A stretch of DNA of 12,401 nt from an uncultured Desulfomonile sp. (GCA_903853735.1 CAINUH010000455.1:1-12401), one strand, 5' to 3'. Shown: positions 1-6,504, counted from the stretch's first letter. Program-made: numbers and translations. Notes: generated from the letters alone by a model not told the origin.

Positions 1-25
1 AACATGAAGAGATAATCAAGACCTT

Positions 26-47
26 TGGTGCCATCAAAAAGGCACCA
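26..47. repeat. Short inverted repeat near the left edge
   Basis: A 7-bp perfect inverted repeat, TGGTGCC (26-32) and GGCACCA (41-47), is separated by an 8-nt A-rich loop. It could fold in RNA on either strand. No T-run follows on the plus strand, so it is not a convincing intrinsic terminator for a gene entering from the left. The remainder of 1-205 shows no supportable gene; the short open frame starting at 25 has no family resemblance and runs into the Fe-S gene in another frame. Confidence 0.3.
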
Positions 48-190
48 TTTACTAATATATCCGGAAATGGACTTTTGCCGGCAGCCGTATTTACGCCAAC
101 ACCCATCCCACTTCTTTAGTAAGTTCGAGCGTCACTGTCGATATTTTGTACCCCGCTTTCTCTTTCCTCACAATGCCGGGCATAACCAAC

Positions 191-196
191 AAGGAG
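191..196 (+). promoter_or_regulatory. Shine-Dalgarno site of the Fe-S protein gene
   Basis: AAGGAG lies 9 nt before ATG 206 and only 3 nt before the in-frame ATG 200. This favours 206 as the start, removing two residues relative to 200 and twenty relative to 146. Confidence 0.6.
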
Positions 197-205
197 AAAA
201 TGGTC

Positions 206-1336
206 ATGGACGAACAGCAAATCTACAGAGAATTTATCACCTGGTTGAAACAAAGTTGGTACGATTTGCCTGAATCCGATGAGTTATTGCCGATGATCAT
301 GGCTGCATACAGCCTTCAAGATGCGGAACTTTTGACCGGAATGCCCTTTTCCGGAAAGAATCTGGATGATCTGGCTGCTCTCAAACAGATGGACGCCGCG
401 GACCTAAGAATAAGACTGGATGATCTGGCAAGACGAGGCTTGGTGTTTTGCAGCAAGAAGGGCGACTCTTTCCGGTACAGCCTGAATGATTCATTCTTCG
501 TATTCTTGCGTAGCGCCTTCTGGGCAGGACGCACGGAAGAACCCACAAAGAGTATTGCCCCGCATGTAAACAGGTATATGCTAAACGGTCTTTTCGACCA
601 GTATGGGCACGTCACATCAAAGGGACTGCGCACTATCCCCATTCAGTCGACAATTGACGACCCCCGCCAGGTTCTCCCCTACGAAGACGTAGTCAAGGTG
701 TTGGAACAGGAGGACTATTTCTGTGTGTCTACCTGCGCTTGCAAGCATCGCAAGAACTTGGACCCCGACTCGCCCAGTTGCAGGTATCCGGACAAGGTCT
801 GTCTCCACTTTGGCAGACTTGCCCACTACATGGCTGATCATGAACTCGGTCGGGAAATAACGAGGAAAGAAGCCCATGAAGTCTTAAGTCAGGCTGCAGA
901 AGCAGGACTCGTTCACGGCATTTCGAACTGGGTAAACGGCCCGGACACAATCTGCAATTGTTGTCCGTGTTGCTGCCTGTGGTTCGAGGGGTTCCACGTG
1001 CTAAAACATTCCAGGAGCTTGGACCCATCAAATTATCGAGTCTATACAAATCCCGAGACGTGCCTTGGCTGCGGTCTGTGCGTTGAACGATGTCCCATGA
1101 AAGCTCTCCATCTCGAATCATCATCGGCAGCAAACAACGATTCCGGAGAGATAGCGGTACTAAAGCCGGATCTCTGTCTCGGGTGCGGAGTCTGTGTGTA
1201 CAAATGCCCTTCCGACTCGCTTGTGCTGGTGAGACGAGACGAGACGACCGACCCTCCGAACGATCCCAGGGAATATACCCAACGGTTTATTGCCAACGTT
1301 ACGGCTCTCCCTAAACTCGTCCAGGATAAGTTGTGA
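206..1336 (+). CDS. Winged-helix-like / dual [4Fe-4S] ferredoxin-domain protein
   Basis: A 376-residue protein. Residues about 25-95 are helical and end in a strand-turn-strand pattern resembling a MarR-like winged helix (inferred by eye). A cysteine-rich middle follows, with C173, C177, C179, C192, C199 and then a dense run C250, C252, C253, C255, C256, C257. The C-terminal part carries two textbook CxxCxxCxxxCP ferredoxin motifs (C286-C296 and C324-C334), so two [4Fe-4S] clusters are expected; the middle cysteines may bind another cluster or metal. There is no signal peptide or membrane segment, so it is probably cytoplasmic. Similar Fe-S proteins occur in anaerobic deltaproteobacteria, but I know no assigned reaction; electron transfer or redox sensing is inference. 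The ATG at 206 is chosen because AAGGAG (191-196) lies 9 nt before it; ATG 200 is only 3 nt from that site, and the frame open from 146 adds residues with no recognisable role. It is monocistronic as far as can be seen. Confidence 0.85.
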   Translation: MDEQQIYREFITWLKQSWYDLPESDELLPMIMAAYSLQDAELLTGMPFSGKNLDDLAALKQMDAADLRIRLDDLARRGLVFCSKKGDSFRYSLNDSFFVFLRSAFWAGRTEEPTKSIAPHVNRYMLNGLFDQYGHVTSKGLRTIPIQSTIDDPRQVLPYEDVVKVLEQEDYFCVSTCACKHRKNLDPDSPSCRYPDKVCLHFGRLAHYMADHELGREITRKEAHEVLSQAAEAGLVHGISNWVNGPDTICNCCPCCCLWFEGFHVLKHSRSLDPSNYRVYTNPETCLGCGLCVERCPMKALHLESSSAANNDSGEIAVLKPDLCLGCGVCVYKCPSDSLVLVRRDETTDPPNDPREYTQRFIANVTALPKLVQDKL

Positions 1337-1386
1337 GTTCGGCAATGAGTATAAACCATGAAAGGCCAACCCTTGAGAGGAACCCC

Positions 1387-1584
1387 ATGGTGGAAAACAA
1401 TGTGAAGGTCTCCGATCCGATGGCATAATTAGAGAAAAACCCTGTAATAGATCACCGTCCTTGGGGATACTTTGAAGTTCTGTCCGACTGCGGTGACCAC
1501 AAGGTCAAACGCTTAGTGGTATATCCCGGAAAGAGGCTGAGTTTGCAGAGGCACAAACACCGGTCTGAGCAATGGACCATCGTG
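1387..1584 (+). pseudogene. Broken phosphomannose-isomerase-type cupin gene
   Basis: An ATG at 1387 preceded 5 nt upstream by GAGAGGA (1375-1381) opens a frame that hits an in-frame TAA at 1426-1428 after 13 codons. The same frame then continues from about 1441 with HRPWGYFEVL, the KVKRLVV segment and PGKRLSLQRHKHRSEQW. This is the metal-binding start of the cupin in type II mannose-6-phosphate isomerases and their stand-alone relatives; the spaced histidines of the HKHRSEQW stretch fit the family's metal ligands. Similarity stops after about 1584, so the second half of the beta-barrel is missing. The frame stays open to 1884 but looks random and runs antisense into the end of proB. No start codon other than GTG 1516 lies between the stop and the conserved core. 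The RBS, the start and the later homology share one frame, which suggests a nonsense mutation plus loss of the 3' half. Function is most likely lost. Confidence 0.6.
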
Positions 1585-1755
1585 ATTCATCAGATGGATT
1601 TTTGTCAAGTGGGGAGTAGGTGGGGATTGCAGGGAGTATTGGGTATTGATTATGACGTGTGGCAAATGCTTGGCAGTCTTGCTGTGTTCACTTGTTTTTC
1701 CATATTGGGCTTGGCCATTTCGCAGATGTTGTCGACGCAGGCTTTACCCCTTCTG
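1585..1755. other. Non-coding stretch between cupin remnant and proB
   Basis: Together with 1337-1386 and the cupin remnant this makes a 419-bp gap without an intact gene, between the convergent Fe-S gene and proB. Frames here overlap each other and show no family resemblance. I found no stem followed by a T-run on either strand, so no terminator can be placed for proB or for the Fe-S gene. Confidence 0.5.
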
Positions 1756-2892
1756 TCAATCAAGGAGAACCATGTTGTCTACATGGATTGCCTCGTCATT
1801 ACGCCTGTAACCGAGGATCCAGTCAATTTCCACAGTTTGCCTACCCTTTATTTTATTAATTTCATCCGCGGAATAGTTGATTAAACCCAGTGCCAGTCTT
1901 TTCCCTTGACAGTCGAGGACCACAACAGCCGCACCGGAATCGAAGTCTCCGCTCACGCCCGTAATACCAATAGGAAGCAGACTTTTACCCGAGGACATGA
2001 TGGCCTTTGCCGCGCCCGCATCCACTGTAAGTTCCCCTTCGGGTTGTAAATTGTAGCGTATCCAGTGTTTTCTGGACGAAATCTTTTCCTTCGCGGGCAA
2101 GATGAGCGTGCCGCATGGTTCGGACTCCAGCGCCCGGCCAACAATTCCGGGAGCCTTGCCCTTGACTATTATCATCGGAATCCCGGAGATTCTTACTTTT
2201 GCGGCAGCGTCCAATTTTGAGGCCATACCGCCTCGTCCAGACTTTCCCACGGTACCGCCTGCAAGACTTCTTATTTCAGGGGTGATCTCTTCGACAATGG
2301 GGATGAGGCACGCGTCAGGATTGGTACGAGGATCGCAGTCCAAAAATCCTTCCATGTCAGTCAGGGTGAGCAGCAAATCAGCATCGGCCATGGTTGCAAC
2401 CAGTGCGGAAAGATTGTCGTTGTCTCCGAGTTTTATTTCATCTATAGCGACGGTATCATTTTCATTGATGATGGGGACAACACCCCAAGACAGAAGTGTG
2501 GTGAGAGTGTTTCTGGCATTCAGGTATCTCCTTCTGTCGCTAAAGTCATCCTTTGTGAGCAGCATCTGCCCTACCCGCACGCCATGGAGCCCGAAGGCAG
2601 CTTCATAGGCTTTCATGAGCCGGCTTTGACCAACAGAGGCGGCAGCCTGTTTCTGGGGGATTGTCCTGGCTCCTTCTTTGAGGTTCATACGACGCACTCC
2701 GGCGGCAACAGCCCCCGAGGACACCATTATGAACTCTTTTCCGAGTTTGACATGACGGCACACATCGTCGACTATGCCCCGGATGATACGATGATCCAAC
2801 CCCTTGTCTGTGGTCACGACACTGGATCCGAGCTTTAAGACCACTCTTCTCACCGAGACCAGGATTCCCTTTCTTATGGCGGAATTATTCAT
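1756..2892 (-). CDS. proB: Glutamate 5-kinase (AAK domain + PUA domain)
   Basis: This enzyme phosphorylates L-glutamate with ATP to gamma-glutamyl phosphate, the first and feedback-inhibited step of proline synthesis, in the cytoplasm. The 378 residues match the full-length family. The amino-acid kinase domain spans about residues 14-265, with the ATP-site lysine motif KLGSS (20-24), SSGAVAAG (58-65), INENDTV (142-148), GDNDNLSA (156-163) and GGMASK (221-226). A PUA domain follows at about 285-362. The start ATG (2892-2890) overlaps the obg stop by 4 nt (ATGA), so translation is probably coupled to obg. proA, a frequent partner, is not in the window; the next sequence downstream is the cupin remnant. 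Identification is secure from motif order and length. Confidence 0.96.
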   Translation of the reverse strand: MNNSAIRKGILVSVRRVVLKLGSSVVTTDKGLDHRIIRGIVDDVCRHVKLGKEFIMVSSGAVAAGVRRMNLKEGARTIPQKQAAASVGQSRLMKAYEAAFGLHGVRVGQMLLTKDDFSDRRRYLNARNTLTTLLSWGVVPIINENDTVAIDEIKLGDNDNLSALVATMADADLLLTLTDMEGFLDCDPRTNPDACLIPIVEEITPEIRSLAGGTVGKSGRGGMASKLDAAAKVRISGIPMIIVKGKAPGIVGRALESEPCGTLILPAKEKISSRKHWIRYNLQPEGELTVDAGAAKAIMSSGKSLLPIGITGVSGDFDSGAAVVVLDCQGKRLALGLINYSADEINKIKGRQTVEIDWILGYRRNDEAIHVDNMVLLD

Positions 2893-3902
2893 GCGGACCT
2901 TCGAGTTGCTTGAACCAATTCGGTAACACGGTTCAAGAGACTCCTAAGCCCTTCTCCTGAGACAGCGGATATCTCATGTACGTACAAACCATCATTTTCC
3001 AATAAAACTCGTAATTGCTTGGCCGCAAGATGGTTTTCAGGTAAGTCCATTTTAGTTACTACTGCTATCATGGGTTTTTGTAACATATCAGTACTGTATG
3101 AAGCCAGTTCGTTCATGACGATGGCAAACCTCTCTTCAGGCCCAGGAGTTAACTCGGGCGACGGGTCTATCAAGTGTAGCAGGATTCTTGTGCGCTCTAT
3201 GTGGCGCAGGAATCTATCCCCCATGCCCGCGCCTTTATGCGCGTTAAGGATGAGACCTGGAATGTCCGCCATAACAAATCCACGTCCATCCCCCCCAGTG
3301 ACCACCCCCAAAACCGGGACTTTCGTAGTGAAGGGGTAATCAGCCACCAAAGGTCGGGCATTGCTCACCCTGGACAGGAGCGTGGACTTTCCGCTGTTGG
3401 GTAAGCCCACCAGTCCCACGTCCGCTATCAATTTCAGTTCCAGAAGAATTAACCTTTCCTCTCCTGGAGTCCCTTCTTCAAATTTCCTAGGGGCGCGATT
3501 GCGTGGCGTAGCGAAACGGGCATTACCTCTTCCGCCTCGTCCTCCTCTTGCAACCAGGACCTTGCTTTCAGGAGTGTTCAGATCAGCTATCAGGGCGCTC
3601 GTCTGTTCATCTTTCACAAGTGTACCGACTGGCACCCAGACGATAAGATCAGGAGCAAAACGACCGTGCCGGTTGCTTCCCTTTCCATGTCGGCCGTCCC
3701 GGGCCGCGTATAGCTGCTGGTACTGACAATCCAGAAGAGTGCCGAGGGATCGGTCAGCCAGAATAATTACGTCACCCCCCTTGCCGCCGTCACCTCCGTC
3801 CGGTCCTCCTTTAGGCACAAAGGCCTCACGACGGAAACTTAAACATCCCCGCCCTCCTTGGCCTGACCGAACCTTGATTCTGGTTTGATCCACGAATTTC
3901 AA
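2889..3902 (-). CDS. obg: Obg family GTPase (ObgE/CgtA)
   Basis: An essential GTPase that binds the 50S subunit, links late ribosome assembly to nucleotide status and is implicated in stringent-response control. The 337 residues comprise the glycine-rich Obg fold (1-158; many GG pairs, PDGGDGGKGG at 34-43) and a G domain: P-loop GLPNSGKST (166-174), DIPGL (213-217), G4 as TKMD (283-286), G5 SAVSGEG (312-318). It ends soon after the G domain, lacking the C-terminal OCT domain of some Gram-positive Obg proteins. The start is TTG at 3902-3900, chosen because the MKFVD opening is where the family normally begins; no good Shine-Dalgarno lies next to it (GAAGGA is over 20 nt upstream). It is the third gene of rplU-rpmA-obg-proB, separated from rpmA by 234 nt and overlapping proB by 4 nt. 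Confidence 0.96.
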   Translation of the reverse strand: MKFVDQTRIKVRSGQGGRGCLSFRREAFVPKGGPDGGDGGKGGDVIILADRSLGTLLDCQYQQLYAARDGRHGKGSNRHGRFAPDLIVWVPVGTLVKDEQTSALIADLNTPESKVLVARGGRGGRGNARFATPRNRAPRKFEEGTPGEERLILLELKLIADVGLVGLPNSGKSTLLSRVSNARPLVADYPFTTKVPVLGVVTGGDGRGFVMADIPGLILNAHKGAGMGDRFLRHIERTRILLHLIDPSPELTPGPEERFAIVMNELASYSTDMLQKPMIAVVTKMDLPENHLAAKQLRVLLENDGLYVHEISAVSGEGLRSLLNRVTELVQATRRSA

Positions 3903-4136
3903 AACGGCGCTCGCACCAAATCAGTCCTTCAGTGGAACTCTGCGGCAAAAGAGGCCGCCCTACTTGGACCTCTCTCAATGATGTGACGAACGGTAATTGG
4001 AGTTAGGACCTTGACACACGATTTCTTAACGAGGCGTCGGCATCCTTAGGCCTGGAATGCATGCGTATGAAGTGGAATCAAGAAAGCGTTCGTGGCTGCC
4101 CGTCAACATCACTGCGAGAAATGCGACTGGTATTAC
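3903..4136 (-). other. Long rpmA-obg intergenic leader
   Basis: A 234-nt gap inside an otherwise compact operon. On the minus strand it contains a small stem GCGGC/GCCGC (3958-3954 with 3946-3942, 7-nt T-rich loop) about 40 nt before the obg start. I saw no convincing -35/-10 pair and no terminator with a T-run, so whether obg-proB has its own promoter is undecided. Confidence 0.4.
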
Positions 4137-4394
4137 TCATTCTGCGGGAAGAATCGCGACGCGTTTGCGGTTACGGTCCTTGCGTTCATATTTGACGATC
4201 CCATCGATTTTTGCAAATAGGGTATAATCTCTTCCCATACCAACGTTTTCTCCGGGATGTATGACCGTGCCTTTCTGCCTCACCAGGATGCTGCCGGCCC
4301 GAACTTTTTGTCCGCCGAACCGCTTGACTCCCAGGCGCTGACCAGGGCTGTCCCTTCCATTCCTGGAACTTCCTCCTGCCTTCTTGTGAGCCAT
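4137..4394 (-). CDS. rpmA: 50S ribosomal protein L27
   Basis: A large-subunit protein whose flexible N-terminus reaches toward the peptidyl-transferase centre. The 85 residues begin with the canonical [16 protein letters not shown] and continue with the [19 protein letters not shown] and [16 protein letters not shown] segments, the normal L27 length and order. There is no cleavable N-terminal extension of the Firmicutes kind. A good AAGGAG site lies 8 nt upstream of the ATG. It sits 16 nt after rplU, the usual pairing, and must be co-transcribed with it. Confidence 0.98.
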   Translation of the reverse strand: MAHKKAGGSSRNGRDSPGQRLGVKRFGGQKVRAGSILVRQKGTVIHPGENVGMGRDYTLFAKIDGIVKYERKDRNRKRVAILPAE

Positions 4395-4410
4395 CTGTTT
4401 ACTCCTTTTG

Positions 4411-4782
4411 CTATGCGGGGCTCTGTTCGGGAGCGATCGCCGTCATCACTTCCGTCATGCCGGACAAAGGGGTTTGAACAATCTCTTCTATTTTGAGCAG
4501 AGTGTACCATTGCCTGTGGCCTTGTTTCTTGTGGTAACCCTTGCGCTTCTTTTTCTTGAACACCACTATCTTGCGGTCACGAGCGGTCCGCATTATGGTG
4601 GCCTTAACTGAAGCGTTGTCCACAAAAGGCCTCCCCAAGTCTATACCATCGGGGGTGGACAAGGCGAGGACTTGATCGAGTGCGATTTCTGATCCGGGAT
4701 CCCCGGGAATTTTTTCGATTTTGAGTTGTTCTCCGGGTTGGACCTTGTATTGCTTGCCGCCGGTTTGCACAATGGCGTACAT
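4411..4782 (-). CDS. rplU: 50S ribosomal protein L21
   Basis: A large-subunit protein that binds 23S rRNA. The 123-residue product starts [14 protein letters not shown], the standard L21 opening, and holds the basic loop [19 protein letters not shown] (73-91). AGGAGG lies 6 nt before ATG 4782. An in-frame ATG at 4806 sits within a few bases of the -10 box and ahead of this site, so it is excluded. The family usually ends near residue 103; here about 20 extra residues follow ([19 protein letters not shown] and on), an apparent C-terminal tail. It is the first gene of the rplU-rpmA-obg-proB unit. Confidence 0.97.
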   Translation of the reverse strand: MYAIVQTGGKQYKVQPGEQLKIEKIPGDPGSEIALDQVLALSTPDGIDLGRPFVDNASVKATIMRTARDRKIVVFKKKKRKGYHKKQGHRQWYTLLKIEEIVQTPLSGMTEVMTAIAPEQSPA

Positions 4783-4788
4783 AACTAT

Positions 4789-4794
4789 CCTCCT
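4789..4794 (-). promoter_or_regulatory. Consensus Shine-Dalgarno of rplU
   Basis: A perfect AGGAGG on the minus strand, 6 nt from ATG 4782. It fixes the rplU start and rules out the upstream in-frame ATG at 4806. Confidence 0.85.
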
Positions 4795-4809
4795 GAATGA
4801 TAACATGGT

Positions 4810-4838
4810 ATTAAAGCATCCAGGCGCAGGCCTGTCAA
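4810..4838 (-). promoter_or_regulatory. Sigma-70 promoter of rplU-rpmA-obg-proB
   Basis: On the minus strand a perfect -35 TTGACA (4838-4833) is followed by exactly 17 bp and a -10 TTTAAT (4815-4810). An A/T-rich run just upstream of the -35 could act as an UP element. Transcription should start near 4803, leaving a leader of only about 20 nt before rplU, too short for a structured ribosomal-protein leader. The spacer holds an inverted repeat CAGGC/GCCTG (4821-4825, 4830-4834). Confidence 0.8.
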
Positions 4839-4880
4839 TAAAAAATGCGACCTAGAGAACATGGAAACAACGGCGGGTGA

Positions 4881-5705
4881 ATGATCAAAGCTGACAAAAC
4901 ATTCTCTTTCGGCAAGAACTGGGAAAGTTTCCTGAAATCCATCGATGATGAGCGAATCAAGGTTGCTGAGGATTCTCTCACTGATTTCGTGAACGTCAAG
5001 GATCTCAGCGGTAAGACCTTTCTGGACATAGGCTGCGGGAGCGGTCTTTTTTCTTACGCCGCGTTTAATCTTGGCGCCTCACAGGTGGTGAGTTTCGATG
5101 TAGACCCGTTCAGTGTGAAATGTTGCCGGCACATGTACTCATTGGCAGGAAGTCCTTCGAATTGGCAGGTTTACGAAGGATCAATCCTGGACAAAGCTTT
5201 CATAGGTCGTTTTGGCACATTTGACGTGGTGTATTCATGGGGGGTGCTACACCACACGGGAGCGAGGTGGGAGGCCTTAAAGAACGCTGCGACCCTAGTC
5301 AGTCAGAACGGGTACCTATACATAGCTCTATACAACAAGATCCTGGACAGGAACGACGCCACCCATTGGGTCCATTTGTTCTGGCTGAAGGTCAAGAGGT
5401 CCTACAACGGGTATCCCAAATTCGGTGCCTATGTGCTGGAGCCGTTAGCCATGTCGGCGTACGTCGCCATGTTATTGGCTAAACTTAAGAACCCCATCAC
5501 TCACGTCAAGAATTACAAATCACACAGAGGAATGAGCTGGCGAACGGATACGACCGACTGGATTGGAGGTTACCCTTACGAATTCGCCACTGTGGAAGAG
5601 GTGTTCAGGTTTTTAAAAGGAAAGTTTCCGACGTTCGACCTTATAAACATTAAAGTTACGAGCGGAAGAGGCCTCAACTGGTATTTGTTTCAGAGAGATA
5701 ATTAG
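4881..5705 (+). CDS. Class I SAM-dependent methyltransferase, substrate unknown
   Basis: A 274-residue Rossmann-fold methyltransferase. SAM-binding motif I is FLDIGCGSGLFS (47-58), the acidic residues ending strand beta-2 are in SFDVDP (71-76), and motif IV is FDVVYSWGVLHHTG (114-127). The C-terminal half (NYKSHRGMSW, then DWIGGYPYE at 226-234) matches a methyltransferase-12-like family often found near glycan or surface-polysaccharide genes, but no such genes are adjacent. There is no signal peptide; hydrophobic residues around 183-203 form no clear membrane helix. The substrate cannot be read from the sequence. It is transcribed away from rplU and toward rpsP, alone, with only a weak G-rich stretch (GGCGGGTGA) abutting the ATG and no clear promoter of its own. 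It may be a single-gene insertion between two conserved operons. Confidence 0.85.
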   Translation: MIKADKTFSFGKNWESFLKSIDDERIKVAEDSLTDFVNVKDLSGKTFLDIGCGSGLFSYAAFNLGASQVVSFDVDPFSVKCCRHMYSLAGSPSNWQVYEGSILDKAFIGRFGTFDVVYSWGVLHHTGARWEALKNAATLVSQNGYLYIALYNKILDRNDATHWVHLFWLKVKRSYNGYPKFGAYVLEPLAMSAYVAMLLAKLKNPITHVKNYKSHRGMSWRTDTTDWIGGYPYEFATVEEVFRFLKGKFPTFDLINIKVTSGRGLNWYLFQRDN

Positions 5706-5813
5706 TTGGGTGAAGGCTGAGACGGCTATCGTACCCCTTTGGGCGATTTGATTTCTACCCTCCACTTAAGGGATGACATTTTCACTGTCCGCCTACATAG
5801 TCTCCATTTTATG

Positions 5814-5842
5814 TTGACAATACATAATCGGCCTAATAATAT
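5814..5842 (+). promoter_or_regulatory. Sigma-70 promoter of the rpsP operon
   Basis: A perfect -35 TTGACA (5814-5819), a 17-bp spacer and -10 TAATAT (5837-5842), one mismatch from consensus. The predicted start near 5849 gives a leader of about 44 nt before the rpsP ATG at 5893. It drives rpsP-khpA-rimM-trmD-rplS-rnhB. Confidence 0.85.
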
Positions 5843-5857
5843 TAATCGATTATGTAT
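5820..5857. promoter_or_regulatory. Perfect 11-bp inverted repeat bracketing the -10 box (putative operator)
   Basis: Left arm ATACATAATCG (5820-5830) and right arm CGATTATGTAT (5847-5857) are exact reverse complements separated by 16 bp that contain the whole -10 element. Because transcription should begin inside the right arm, an RNA hairpin of both arms cannot form in transcripts from this promoter; a DNA-binding dimer or two dimers is the natural reading. Related TACATA/TATGT words also occur at 5794-5799 and 5810-5814. The regulator is not identifiable from the window. Confidence 0.55.
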
Positions 5858-5892
5858 GGGAACTAATGAGCAAGGCAGAGGTGTCAGGATAC

Positions 5893-6150
5893 ATGAGTGT
5901 AAGAATCCGTTTAGCAAGATACGGCGCCAAGAAGAAACCTTTTTACAGGGTGGTCGCAGCCGATTCTCGGTTTGCGCGGGATGGCAGATTTCTTGAAGTA
6001 CTTGGCACGTATGATCCAAGAAACAAACTAAGTGGGCTTAACTTGAATCTGGATAAAATTCGTGCCTGGGATTTACGAGGAGCTGAGTTCACGACCACTG
6101 TGAAAAAACTCATCAAGCAGTCTGAAAGCAGAAAAAGTCCTTCAGAATAG
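5893..6150 (+). CDS. rpsP: 30S ribosomal protein S16
   Basis: A small-subunit protein needed for 30S assembly. The 85 residues start MSVRIRLARYGAKKKPFYRVV and include ADSRFARDGRFLEVLGTYDP, both hallmark S16 segments, with a short basic and serine-rich tail. The frame is open back to an ATG at 5866, but the family start is at 5893 and GAGG (5878-5881) plus AGGA (5886-5889) lie just upstream of it. It is the first gene of the operon, downstream of the promoter and putative operator. Confidence 0.97.
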   Translation: MSVRIRLARYGAKKKPFYRVVAADSRFARDGRFLEVLGTYDPRNKLSGLNLNLDKIRAWDLRGAEFTTTVKKLIKQSESRKSPSE

Positions 6151-6216
6151 GCTCTTACTAATCCGACGGCTGTTCACAATCCAAAGGAGTCGCTTTCGGA
6201 GAAAGAGAGGATTCTA

Positions 6217-6447
6217 ATGAAGGAACTGGTTGAATATATTGCCAAAGCGCTTGTGGACAATCCCGACGAGGTATCTGTGACGGAGGTGGAAGGTGATATC
6301 ACTTCCGTGATCGCTTTGAAAGTGGCCAAATCAGATCTAGGGAAAGTTATTGGAAAACAAGGTCGTACGGCCAGGGCATTTCGCACCATACTCAGCGTGG
6401 CCTCCACCAAAGCCAAAAAAAGGGCTGTACTTGAGATCGTGGAATAG
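6217..6447 (+). CDS. khpA: KH-domain RNA-binding protein KhpA
   Basis: A 76-residue single KH-domain protein (YlqC/KhpA family) with the diagnostic loop [13 protein letters not shown] in place of the GxxG motif region, at about residues 48-60. KhpA proteins bind RNA, and in Gram-positive bacteria pair with KhpB in post-transcriptional control; the role in proteobacteria is less defined. GAGAGGA lies 5 nt before the ATG and a second AAAGGAG further up, flanking a small stem CTTTC/GAAAG (6193-6205). Its place between rpsP and rimM is the usual one, supporting a ribosome- or RNA-linked function. Confidence 0.93.
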   Translation: MKELVEYIAKALVDNPDEVSVTEVEGDITSVIALKVAKSDLGKVIGKQGRTARAFRTILSVASTKAKKRAVLEIVE

Positions 6448-6468
6448 GTGCGGCGGCAACAAACTCAC

Positions 6469-6493
6469 GGGAACCGGCATCCTGCCGGTCCCC
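6469..6493 (+). promoter_or_regulatory. Hairpin ahead of rimM
   Basis: ACCGGC (6473-6478) and GCCGGT (6484-6489) form a 6-bp GC-rich stem with a 5-nt loop, extended after one A/C mismatch by GGG (6469-6471) with CCC (6491-6493). It ends 11 nt before the rimM ATG, where a Shine-Dalgarno sequence would be expected but none is seen. There is no T-run, so it is not a standard terminator. A role in rimM translation or mRNA processing is possible. Confidence 0.45.
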
Positions 6494-6504
6494 AGATACT
6501 AAAA

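Noticed and set aside
25..273. Small plus-strand open frame of 82 residues at the left edge
   Set aside because: No RBS, no family resemblance, and it overlaps the well-supported Fe-S gene in another frame.
1516..1884. Apparent plus-strand gene of 122 residues opening at GTG 1516
   Set aside because: Only its first 23 codons resemble a cupin, and these belong to the broken gene beginning at 1387. The rest has no family pattern and runs antisense into proB.
2102..2608. 168-residue plus-strand open frame antisense to proB
   Set aside because: A shadow of proB codon structure, with no RBS or recognisable motif.
3942..3958. Hairpin in the rpmA-obg gap as an intrinsic terminator
   Set aside because: A stem of only 5 bp with no following T-run on the minus strand, and the downstream genes obg-proB belong to the same conserved cluster.
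6448..6504. rimM start at the GTG directly after the khpA stop
   Set aside because: It would add 19 residues not matching RimM. Abutment with the khpA stop makes it conceivable, but the family start at 6505 is preferred.
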